Shown one piece after another: positions 57,013 through 64,000 of a stretch of DNA of 64,000 nt (positions are counted from its first letter, which is position 1; the number at the start of each line of letters is the position of its first letter). Below the pieces are notes generated by a model. That model was given only the letters and a program-made list of their open reading frames with translations. It had not been told where the DNA came from and made no database searches. The DNA is from Lachnospiraceae bacterium (GTDB lineage: Bacteria > Bacillota > Clostridia > Lachnospirales > Lachnospiraceae): positions 1 to 64,000 of the forward strand of contig JAGAFR010000066.1 of the NCBI GenBank assembly GCA_017612555.1, read 5' to 3'. Position numbers and translations under genes: made by a program.

Positions 57013-59016
57013 TTACAAAGATGCGCTTACGGAAAACAGATCTGCAGCCTCAAGTGCTGATCTGTAACGTTTGTTTTCGGTCCGCAAAAGGTCCGGATCA
57101 TCCCGGAGTATCCTGTCCGCCTCCTCGGATGCTTTTGATAAGAGCGCGGAATCCGTATAAATATCTCCCAGTTTGAATCTGATATCTCCCGATTGCCTGA
57201 ATCCGAATAACTCTCCGGGGCCGCGTTGTTTAAGGTCCTCCTGCGCGATCTTAAATCCGTCATTTGATCTTTTAAGTATCTCAAGACGTTTCATCGTATT
57301 GGGATTCGAACTCTGACTCATGAAAATACAATATGACTGTGCTATTCCCCTCCCAATCCGTCCTCGCAGCTGATGAAGAGCGGCAAGTCCGAATCTGTCA
57401 GCATCTTCGATCATCATAACGGTTGCGTTCGGTACATTCACACCCACTTCAACAACAGTCGTTGAAACCAGAATATCTATACAGCCATTCGCAAACTCGT
57501 CCATTATCTTCTGTTTATCCGAAGCTTTCATTCGGCCATGCAGCATACCGACTCTTATATCACCGGCACAACGCTCGGAAAGCATCTTTGCGGTATCGGT
57601 CACGTTCCTGACATCCAACCCTTCGCTTGCCTCTATGAGCGGACAGATCACATAAACCTGATGATGCGCTCTTATCTCTTTTTCCATGAATTCATATGCT
57701 TTCTGCCTGAAGCTTTCATTTACAACGGCATTCTTGATCGGAAGCTTATGGGAAGGTACTTCATCAATGACCGATATGTCGAGATCCCCATACATTATGA
57801 GTGCAAGAGTACGCGGTATAGGAGTCGCACTCATCACAAGCACATGCGCATCATTTTGGGGATTCTTGGATGAAAGCCGGCTTCTTTGTCCCACTCCGAA
57901 TCTGTGCTGTTCATCCGTTATGACAAGCGCAAGATCAGAATATATGACTTTCTCATAAAACAGGGCATGTGTTCCAATTATAATATCGGCTGATCCGTCT
58001 TCAATGAGCGCTCTTACGTTTTTCTTGGAAGCTTCTGTCATTGAACCGGTAAGGAGCACGACATTTATATCAAGGTCAGAATCCCTGATGATCTTTTTTA
58101 TTGATTCATAATGCTGGGCGGCAAGTATCTCCGTTGGTGCCATGATCGCACACTGATGTTTGTTCACCGCGACCATGATGGCTGACAGTATCGCAAGAAC
58201 CGTCTTACCCGAGCCCACATCACCCTGGATCAGTCTGTGCATAGACCTGTTTGAACACAGGTCCTGCTTTATCTCGGACCATACGCGTGATTGTGCATCG
58301 GTCAGCCTGTAAGGAAGTCTTTCTATGATACGCTCACACTGAGCCGATTCGATGATATTGAAATCATTCTTCGCAAACTGTTCATCTTTTCGAAGGAGCT
58401 TAAGACGGAGCATAAAAATAAGAAATTCTTCAAATACAAGTTTGGTCCTGGCTCTTTCAAGGGTTTTCTCATCCTTCGGGAAGTGCATATCATAGACTTC
58501 GGACTCCACCGTATCTCCCAGGCAGTCAAAAGCATTTTTTACCGTTTTGGTCATAGCCTGATTGGAAAGCCCTTTTGTAAGTGAATAGACGGGATTGATA
58601 TGACCGAGCATTTCCCGATAGGCTTCTTCTTTGAATATCTGAGGCTGTTCTATATGGTAATGATCTCCCTCGGCCGACAGACGTCCCCTGAATACAAAAG
58701 ATTTCCCCCGGGTTAAAGACTTGGACAGATAAGGCATGTTAAACCACGTTGCCGTAACAAGTATCCCGTCAACGGAAAGCTTCGCCGAGGTGATCGAAAG
58801 CCTTTTAACCTTCCTTACAAGCGGATGAGCGGCCACCACTGCCTCAAACGCAACAGTAACATCACATTTAAGCTGTGTTCCCGAACACGGAGGCTCATAC
58901 CTTATATAGTCTCTGGGATAATAATAAACAGCATCCTCTACGGTGTTGATGCCAAGTCTTCCGTAGTAAGATGCTGTTTTTTCTCCTATACCTTTTAATA
59001 CCTTAAGATCTGTCAT
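57013..59016 (-). CDS. recG: ATP-dependent DNA helicase RecG
   Basis: A 667-residue branch-migration helicase that regresses forks. Wedge OB-fold domain (about 55-150), then helicase motifs GDVGSGKT (I), PTEILAAQH (Ia), DEQHRFGV (II), MSATPIPRT (III) and QLRGRIGR (VI). Follows the FakA-like gene with 1 bp between them, as in Bacillus. Confidence 0.97.
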   Translation of the reverse strand: MTDLKVLKGIGEKTASYYGRLGINTVEDAVYYYPRDYIRYEPPCSGTQLKCDVTVAFEAVVAAHPLVRKVKRLSITSAKLSVDGILVTATWFNMPYLSKSLTRGKSFVFRGRLSAEGDHYHIEQPQIFKEEAYREMLGHINPVYSLTKGLSNQAMTKTVKNAFDCLGDTVESEVYDMHFPKDEKTLERARTKLVFEEFLIFMLRLKLLRKDEQFAKNDFNIIESAQCERIIERLPYRLTDAQSRVWSEIKQDLCSNRSMHRLIQGDVGSGKTVLAILSAIMVAVNKHQCAIMAPTEILAAQHYESIKKIIRDSDLDINVVLLTGSMTEASKKNVRALIEDGSADIIIGTHALFYEKVIYSDLALVITDEQHRFGVGQRSRLSSKNPQNDAHVLVMSATPIPRTLALIMYGDLDISVIDEVPSHKLPIKNAVVNESFRQKAYEFMEKEIRAHHQVYVICPLIEASEGLDVRNVTDTAKMLSERCAGDIRVGMLHGRMKASDKQKIMDEFANGCIDILVSTTVVEVGVNVPNATVMMIEDADRFGLAALHQLRGRIGRGIAQSYCIFMSQSSNPNTMKRLEILKRSNDGFKIAQEDLKQRGPGELFGFRQSGDIRFKLGDIYTDSALLSKASEEADRILRDDPDLLRTENKRYRSALEAADLFSVSASL

Positions 59017-59017
59017 T

Positions 59018-60718
59018 CTATTCCACAGATACTATATAGTAGTATATAGGCTGTCCGCCCATATGAAGCTCGACGGATATGTCCGGGAACTTTTTCTCAA
59101 CGCTTGCCGCAAGATCACCGGCGATCTCTTCATCCACTTCATCGCCGAAATAGATGCTGATTATCTCGGATGTGTCATCCACCATATGCTCGATCATATC
59201 AAGAGCCGTGGCTTCAACTACCGATCCGACCGCAAGTATCTCATGATCCCCGATACCCATTATATTGCCTTTTTTGATCTCAAGACCGTTGATCGAAGTG
59301 TCTCTGACGGCATAAGTCACCTGACCTGTCTTGACCGCAGATATTGCAGATACCATGGCACTTTCGTTATCTGCCGGTGTAGCATCACTCATGAAAGTGA
59401 TAAGAGCGGTGATACCCTGGGGAATGGTCTTGGTCGGTATCACTATTATTTCTTTGTCTTCCACAAGATACTGAGCCTGATTGGCTGCAAGTATTATATT
59501 TTTGTTATTGGGAAGAATGAATACGGTCTTGGCGTTAACATTATTGATGGCATTGACCATATCATCCGTCGACGGATTCATGGTCTGACCCCCTGTTATA
59601 AGATAGTCAACTCCAAGGCTTGTAAATATCTCGTCAAGCCCTTTACCGCACGAAACCGCAACAAAGCCCATCTCCTTCTCGGGTGCGGCCTTTACAGTCG
59701 CAGGTTTTTGCGGAGCACTTGCAGGTGCCGCCTCAACTTCCTTAACAGCCTCAACCGGCTTTTCGGTTCTTTCTTCCTTATCCGTATCCAAAACAGGTTT
59801 TATCTCATCCTTGTCCCAAGGCTTGACCATAACCTCGTCGATCGATCCGAAAGACAGACACTTTGATATGATCCTTCCGGGCTCATCCGAGAATACACAT
59901 ATCTTTACGGTGCTTCCGTTATCCTCAAGCGAAGCGCCTGTTCCGTATGCGTTCAGATACTCTGTAAGAGAACCGCTTGCCTCTTCGTCATAAGAACTCT
60001 GTTTATAAAGCAGCAGCCGCGTTTCATATGTAACGATCTTCTCCTTGACGGGAGCCGATGCAACAGCGGGTTTTGATTTACAAAATACCTCATCCACATC
60101 TTCGCCCGAATACGCCGCATATCCGCCTTTTAATATCTCAAGAAGTCCCTGACCGCCTGAATCCACGACACCTGCCTCCTTAAGCACGGGAAGCATTTCG
60201 GGTGTCTTCTCGAGTACATCTTCAGCATGGAATATTATCTCTTTAAAATAAGTATCAAGATCATCGACCTTATTGTTGATCGCCAGTGCCTTTTCGGCAA
60301 CACCGCGCGCGACTGTAAGGATAGTGCCTTCCTTCGGCTTCATAACAGCCTTATATGCCGTCTCAACAGCCTTCTGAAGAGCCTGTGTGAACACCTCCAT
60401 ATCAAGCTCTTCCTTATCCTTGATCACTTTGGTAAAGCCGCGGAACAACTGGGACAATATGACTCCCGAGTTACCTCTGGCTCCTCGAAGTGACCCCGAA
60501 GAAATAGCCTTGGAAAGAGTTGTCATGTTCATATCCGTGATCGCTTCAACTTCACCAACCGCGGACATTATGGTAAGCGACATATTTGTACCGGTGTCTC
60601 CGTCGGGAACGGGGAACACATTCAGTTCATTTATGATCTCTTTTTCGGATTCAAGCCTTCTTGCTCCGGCCAGAAACATTTTTGCCAGCGCTCCGGCATC
60701 GATCTTTTTTGACTGCAC
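59018..60718 (-). CDS. DAK2-domain kinase, FakA/YloV-like
   Basis: A 566-residue protein. The N-terminal DAK2 ATP-binding domain (about 1-200: PVPDGDTGTNMSLT, RGARGNSGVILSQL, GVVDSGGQGL) is followed by a Pro/Ala/Glu-rich linker (about 315-350) and a C-terminal DegV-like segment (about 350-566). In FakA it phosphorylates exogenous fatty acids held by FakB. No FakB is in the window. GTG start with AGGAGG. Confidence 0.9.
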   Translation of the reverse strand: MQSKKIDAGALAKMFLAGARRLESEKEIINELNVFPVPDGDTGTNMSLTIMSAVGEVEAITDMNMTTLSKAISSGSLRGARGNSGVILSQLFRGFTKVIKDKEELDMEVFTQALQKAVETAYKAVMKPKEGTILTVARGVAEKALAINNKVDDLDTYFKEIIFHAEDVLEKTPEMLPVLKEAGVVDSGGQGLLEILKGGYAAYSGEDVDEVFCKSKPAVASAPVKEKIVTYETRLLLYKQSSYDEEASGSLTEYLNAYGTGASLEDNGSTVKICVFSDEPGRIISKCLSFGSIDEVMVKPWDKDEIKPVLDTDKEERTEKPVEAVKEVEAAPASAPQKPATVKAAPEKEMGFVAVSCGKGLDEIFTSLGVDYLITGGQTMNPSTDDMVNAINNVNAKTVFILPNNKNIILAANQAQYLVEDKEIIVIPTKTIPQGITALITFMSDATPADNESAMVSAISAVKTGQVTYAVRDTSINGLEIKKGNIMGIGDHEILAVGSVVEATALDMIEHMVDDTSEIISIYFGDEVDEEIAGDLAASVEKKFPDISVELHMGGQPIYYYIVSVE

Positions 60719-60732
60719 CTGTCTATCCTCCT

Positions 60733-61089
60733 TTAATCGATAACCCGGACGCCTTCTACGTAAACATTGATCTTATCAATCTCAAATCCGGTGAATTCTT
60801 CCACTTTATACTTAACGTTATTAACAAGGTTCTGTGCCACAGCTCTTATGTTAACGCCATAGCTGACGATAACATGAAAATCGAGGATAAGCTTACTTCC
60901 GGACATCTCAACATTGATACCTCTTGTAAGGTTCTCCTTCTTGAGCATTTTGGCTATACCGTCAGACATGCTGACCGCGGCCATTCCCACTATACCAAAG
61001 CACTCAACAGCCACGCTTCCGGCATACTGTGCAACAACATCAACATCGATGATCAGATTACCCGACCCTGTTGCCAAAGCTTCTCTCAT
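60733..61089 (-). CDS. Asp23/Gls24-family protein (YloU-like)
   Basis: A 118-residue Asp23-family protein with motif GVAKMLKKEN-like core (about 45-55) and VNVYVEGVRV end. Members are membrane-proximal envelope-stress proteins, exact role unclear. The yloU-yloV-recG order with divergent rpmB is the usual Firmicute arrangement. AAGGAGG upstream. Confidence 0.9.
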   Translation of the reverse strand: MREALATGSGNLIIDVDVVAQYAGSVAVECFGIVGMAAVSMSDGIAKMLKKENLTRGINVEMSGSKLILDFHVIVSYGVNIRAVAQNLVNNVKYKVEEFTGFEIDKINVYVEGVRVID

Positions 61090-61112
61090 ACAAAACCTCC
61101 TTATCTTAAATA

Positions 61113-61124
61113 CGAATCGATTCG
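61113..61124. promoter_or_regulatory. 12-bp palindrome in the yloU-rpmB intergenic region
   Basis: CGAATCGATTCG is self-complementary. It lies about 25 bp upstream of the Asp23-like start, in the predicted leader. A minus-strand TATAAT near 61150 may be its promoter. The palindrome does not fit the SOS box spacing; a regulator site is possible. Confidence 0.4.
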
Positions 61125-61212
61125 CATGATATTATCTTACAGTCAAAGGATATTATACACGTAATTGTAACCATTGAAAACAATAAAAATCATCAGGACC
61201 GTAAACTTATGC

Positions 61213-61241
61213 TTGCATTGGTGTTAATCTTTTGTTAAAAT
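61213..61241 (+). promoter_or_regulatory. Promoter of rpmB
   Basis: TTGCAT (61213-61218), 17 bp and TAAAAT (61236-61241), giving a leader of about 50 nt that carries AAGGAGG before the rpmB start. Confidence 0.5.
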
Positions 61242-61300
61242 ACCCGTGTTGCGTAAAAATCCCACATTTTTACATAGATAGTTTTTAAGGAGGTTTCGGG

Positions 61301-61486
61301 ATGGCTAAATGTGATATTTGCGGCAAGGGCGTTCATTTCGGAAATAACGTGAGCCACTCACACAGAAGATCAAATCGTATGTTTCACGCAAATGTAAAGC
61401 GTGTTAAATGTATGGTTGGCGGTACACCTAAGACACTTCATGTATGTTCAAGGTGCTTAAAATCCGATAAAGTAGAAAGAGCCTAA
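61301..61486 (+). CDS. rpmB: Ribosomal protein L28
   Basis: A 61-residue large-subunit protein. It is the zinc-binding form with two CXXC pairs (CDIC near the N-terminus, CSRC near the C-terminus). Motif VSHSHRRSNR is intact. Divergent from yloU, as expected. Confidence 0.98.
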   Translation: MAKCDICGKGVHFGNNVSHSHRRSNRMFHANVKRVKCMVGGTPKTLHVCSRCLKSDKVERA

Positions 61487-61501
61487 GCTTTGGATCAATA
61501 T

Positions 61502-61531
61502 AAAAGAACCTCTCAGACAAGAGGTTCTTTT
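61502..61531. terminator. Bidirectional terminator between rpmB and the GerW-type gene
   Basis: A 12-bp stem AAAAGAACCTCT/AGAGGTTCTTTT with a 6-base loop. T-runs on both sides let it serve both convergent genes. Confidence 0.92.
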
Positions 61532-61543
61532 ATTTTGTCTTAT

Positions 61544-61936
61544 TTATTCTTCAAAAGAGTCCTCCGCTGCTTTGCGAACTTCCTCATCGGAAACCGTAGT
61601 TTCCTTCTTCGCCGTGATCTTGTTCATGATCTCGGGCACCATGTCAACTATCTTGGTGATGGCATCCTGATTTCTGATGCTCACGACTCTCGTGGAATTG
61701 TTCTGGATCACAAGAACGGCAGTCGGAGTCATTTTCCCGGAAAGACCGCCTGCACCGTTATCTTTCTTGTCTCCGCGAAACGTTCCCGCTCCAACTCCAA
61801 ACGAAACGTCCACGAAGGGTATCAGTATCGTATCTTTAACGACAACGGGTTCTCCCACAACTGTTTTGCTCGAGAGGAATCCGTCCATTCCATCAAGAAG
61901 TGAGTTGACTACTGAATTAAAACTGCTCTCTGCCAT
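61544..61936 (-). CDS. ytfJ: GerW/YtfJ-type sporulation protein
   Basis: A 130-residue member of the family needed for spore germination in Bacillus. Glycine-rich core (about 45-68: VSFGVGAGTFRGDKK, NGAGGLSGKM) and PTAVLVIQ. Its DUF2953 neighbour matches the Bacillus ytfI-ytfJ pair. Suggests spore-forming ancestry; sporulation today is not proven. GGAGG upstream. Confidence 0.92.
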   Translation of the reverse strand: MAESSFNSVVNSLLDGMDGFLSSKTVVGEPVVVKDTILIPFVDVSFGVGAGTFRGDKKDNGAGGLSGKMTPTAVLVIQNNSTRVVSIRNQDAITKIVDMVPEIMNKITAKKETTVSDEEVRKAAEDSFEE

Positions 61937-61959
61937 AATGATCCTCCATTTGATCGATA

Positions 61960-62850
61960 TTAGTACTGTCTGTCGGAATGTCTCTTATAAATACGCCACA
62001 TCCGTTTGAAATCCCTGTTAAAATACACCTTTGCAAAACACACAAGCGGCACTATCAGCCTGATATGTCCCTTTATATCTATATTCCCATACAGGTCATT
62101 ATCCTCAAACCCGGGATCTATGACAAGCTTTCTCGGCAATATGGGATATATGATCGCCAGATACATAAGTATCCTGCCTGTTGTCGCAGGGTCGTCGGAT
62201 CCGAAATGAACAAAACCTTTTACACGCCTCGGCGCTATCTTCTTAAGAAGATTTACGGCTTGGTCCCTGATAAGAGCAGCAGCGTTCCGGTTACGACAGT
62301 CATTTATCATCCTGTCCCAGAATCTGATCTCTTTCCTGATCCTGTCTATCTTATCCGAATACTCGTCATACCTGTCGGACAGATCGTTTAATATCCTCTC
62401 TATCTTATCGGATAAGTCTTCTTCCGGTGTATTCCGGTCTACCGAGTATTCTACGGGCTCTTCCGTATGACCTTCCTGTTTGTCATCTTTATTCTCTACC
62501 GGTTTGTCTTCTTTATTCTCTACCGGTATATCTTCTTTATCCTCTTCAGGCTCTTCCCTGCGGGGTTTATGAGGATCCTTTTCTTTCTTTTTCTTCAGTA
62601 TCCCAATCCCGAACAGTCTGACAAATACATCGACCTTCTTATCATAGGATACCCCTGCGGTAACTATATGCAGAAGATATGACGCATATGCTCCGGCCGA
62701 GGGTTCCGAATCGGGGGTTTCCCTGTCTGCTTTTATCCTATATCTTACCGGAACAAACAGGATCAGGCAGATGAGTAACAATATCAGTCCAATGATGCAC
62801 GCAAGTACGATCCCTATTATCTTAAGTACAGTAAGCAATACAGCGGCCAT
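61960..62850 (-). CDS. DUF2953 membrane protein (YtfI-like)
   Basis: A 296-residue protein with an N-terminal membrane segment (about 8-32) and the DUF2953 pattern (VRYRIKAD; VKGFVHFGSDDPATTGRIL; FEDNDLYGNIDIKG). A highly charged linker (about 90-150) contains tandem octapeptide repeats. ATG 62850 overlaps the upstream stop (TGATG). Role unknown; paired with the sporulation gene. Confidence 0.85.
   Translation of the reverse strand: MAAVLLTVLKIIGIVLACIIGLILLLICLILFVPVRYRIKADRETPDSEPSAGAYASYLLHIVTAGVSYDKKVDVFVRLFGIGILKKKKEKDPHKPRREEPEEDKEDIPVENKEDKPVENKDDKQEGHTEEPVEYSVDRNTPEEDLSDKIERILNDLSDRYDEYSDKIDRIRKEIRFWDRMINDCRNRNAAALIRDQAVNLLKKIAPRRVKGFVHFGSDDPATTGRILMYLAIIYPILPRKLVIDPGFEDNDLYGNIDIKGHIRLIVPLVCFAKVYFNRDFKRMWRIYKRHSDRQY
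62481..62544 (-). repeat. 24-bp tandem repeat within the DUF2953 gene
   Basis: Two full 24-bp units and part of a third encode VENKEDKP-type octapeptides in the charged linker. In frame, so copy changes would only alter linker length. Confidence 0.8.
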
Positions 62851-63182
62851 CACAGATGATCCTTAATCAAACCTTCATAGTATCCGCGAACATCAGAGAG
62901 ATTTCCGCAGTCGATCATACACTTGTCTATCATTTCCTGAACAATATGAACTGCCGAATCATAACTGTCTGCAACCCCGATGATCACGCGATCACTCTTT
63001 CTTATCCTCTTTTGTTTAAAAACAGCCGCCGGATAAATATCAAACAGGTCCCTGCCGTTATCTGCCAGTGTGATAAAGTGTACTCCGGTCATCCCAATGC
63101 CGCATGCCATCTTCCATTTGATGACCGATATCTTTGATCTGATCTTATCCGATAAATAAAGATTGTCGACAAAACGTATCAC
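62850..63182 (-). CDS. Small protein, unknown function
   Basis: A 110-residue soluble protein without a motif I recognise. GTG start with AGGAG upstream, own promoter, and coupling to the DUF2953 gene by a 1-base overlap. It is probably part of the ytfI-ytfJ transcript. Confidence 0.75.
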   Translation of the reverse strand: MIRFVDNLYLSDKIRSKISVIKWKMACGIGMTGVHFITLADNGRDLFDIYPAAVFKQKRIRKSDRVIIGVADSYDSAVHIVQEMIDKCMIDCGNLSDVRGYYEGLIKDHL

Positions 63183-63213
63183 AATTCTCTCCTACGGCTA
63201 AAAAACTCAATTG

Positions 63214-63242
63214 ATTATATCAAAAAAAATCAAAAAAGTTAA
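63214..63242 (-). promoter_or_regulatory. Promoter of the small-unknown/DUF2953/GerW operon
   Basis: TTAACT (63237-63242), 17 bp and TATAAT (63214-63219) on the minus strand. The A/T-rich spacer is almost pure T on that strand. Confidence 0.7.
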
Positions 63243-63251
63243 TCCATATTA

Positions 63252-63280
63252 TTGACAATAAAGAATACGATTTCTATACT
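63252..63280 (+). promoter_or_regulatory. Promoter of the HD-GYP gene
   Basis: TTGACA (63252-63257), 17 bp and TATACT (63275-63280), only nine bases from the divergent promoter. Confidence 0.8.
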
Positions 63281-63303
63281 TATTTCGAGAGGAGCGTAAA
63301 CTT

Positions 63304-64000
63304 ATGGAACTTAAAGCCGTCATAGCACTCAAACCGGGTGCCGTTGTAGCCGAAGATGTTCTTGATCACAAGGGGAATGTGATAATCAAGAAAAATACAT
63401 CTCTCGACAAATTTCTCATTCAAAAGCTGAACATCGCCAAGATAACATGCGTTAACATCAAAGAGCCTGAGGACTTTGAGACAACCTACTTTGAGAAGAT
63501 CAAAGTCAGCAAGACTTTCAAACAGTTCTTTGAGATCTATTCCAAGAATTTCTTTGAATACAAGGATATGATGGAACAGTTTCTCAAATCGAGGATTCCC
63601 ATCGATTCTGACAGATTATACAGGATAGTCGATGAGATCACCTCCCCTTTTAAGCACAGCAAGATCACTCTGCTTGACATGCTTTCGGTTCTTGAAACAG
63701 CCGAGGTTGATTTTCTGTACACTCATTCCATAAATGTAGCATTGATATGTAATTACACGGCCAAGTGGTTCCACCTTGATGAAGAAGACCAAAAGGCTTT
63801 GGTTTTATGTGGATTCTACTATGATATAGGCAAGTTTAAGATCCCCAGCGAAATACTTCTGAAGCAGGGAAGTCTTACAGACGAAGAATTTGCTCTTATG
63901 AAATCACATACGACCAAAGGATTCCAGCTCCTTCAGCCTCTTGAGATCGACGAGCGCATCAAGCTTGCTGCACTTATGCACCACGAACGTATCGACGGAA
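63304..64000 (+). CDS. HD-GYP domain protein with altered HD motif (partial)
   Basis: The 3' end is beyond the window; 232 residues are visible. An N-terminal domain (1-about 110) precedes an HD-GYP phosphodiesterase-like domain that would hydrolyse cyclic di-GMP. Metal ligands His141, His202 and His226-His227 and the following DG are present. The canonical HD doublet (LLHDIGK) reads FYYDIGK, with Tyr173-Asp174, so one metal ligand is missing. Reduced or no activity is possible. AGAGGAG precedes ATG 63304. Confidence 0.88.
   Translation, partial: MELKAVIALKPGAVVAEDVLDHKGNVIIKKNTSLDKFLIQKLNIAKITCVNIKEPEDFETTYFEKIKVSKTFKQFFEIYSKNFFEYKDMMEQFLKSRIPIDSDRLYRIVDEITSPFKHSKITLLDMLSVLETAEVDFLYTHSINVALICNYTAKWFHLDEEDQKALVLCGFYYDIGKFKIPSEILLKQGSLTDEEFALMKSHTTKGFQLLQPLEIDERIKLAALMHHERIDG

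Noticed and set aside
61113-61124. SOS box near the Asp23-like gene
   Set aside because: CGAATCGATTCG has the wrong half-sites and spacing for CGAAC-N4-GTTCG.
62481-62544. Short direct repeats as a possible CRISPR
   Set aside because: The units are adjacent without spacers and in frame within a coding linker.

Overview
This window looks like core chromosome of a low-to-mid GC, spore-lineage Firmicute, most likely a Lachnospiraceae member (Clostridia). The reasons are the gene families (SepF, RecU, MinC/MreBCD/RodA, a GerW-type sporulation protein, four-cysteine L28, the paired radical-SAM/DUF2344 proteins), AGGAGG-type ribosome sites, frequent TTG/GTG starts and sigma-A-type promoters. Nearly everything is housekeeping and tightly packed. 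I see no transposase, prophage, CRISPR array or clear island. Taxonomy is inferred from gene content only.

Layout: 0.1-3.2 kb has lexA divergent from a YneA-like SOS division inhibitor, then a XerS-like recombinase and a TtcA-type thiolase. 3.2-7.9 kb (mostly plus strand) has a chemoreceptor, a 49-residue CXXC membrane peptide overlapping a polyferredoxin, tRNA-Val and a lipoprotein. 7.9-14.8 kb (minus) has dtd, an AI-2E-type permease, a cytidylate-kinase-like protein and an ilvB-ilvN-ilvN-ilvC run. 14.9-20.6 kb has RluD-type, lspA and aroB, then, across a strong terminator, sepF, yggS and a HlyD-like adaptor. 20.7-29.1 kb is the elongasome cluster mreB-mreC-mreD-PBP2-minC-rodA-mgsA-DD-carboxypeptidase, with no minD or minE. 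29.2-39.5 kb runs from two radical-SAM-associated genes through RNase G, mutS, mutL and miaA to a PLP lyase. 39.5-45.4 kb has a secreted repeat protein and a his operon built from fused enzymes (HisZ-HisG; HisF-like-HisI-HisE). 45.3-52.6 kb has recU, a second RluA-type synthase, a HAD phosphatase, an rRNA m5C methyltransferase, pepD, a coiled-coil protein, coaD and rsmD. 52.6-61.5 kb has a second-type topoisomerase pair, recG, FakA-like, Asp23-like and divergent rpmB. 61.5-64 kb has the GerW-type gene, a DUF2953 gene, a small unknown, and an HD-GYP gene cut by the window end.

The most interesting points are: a nested-dyad SOS control region; a predicted leaderless ttcA-like mRNA; a methylglyoxal synthase with the catalytic Asp replaced by Glu; an orphan minC; a HisF-like domain that lost its catalytic Asp and is fused to HisIE; tandem acetolactate synthase regulatory subunits; a conserved-looking CXXC peptide/polyferredoxin pair; and an HD-GYP protein whose HD doublet reads YD. 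No clearly new multi-gene defence or mobile system was found.
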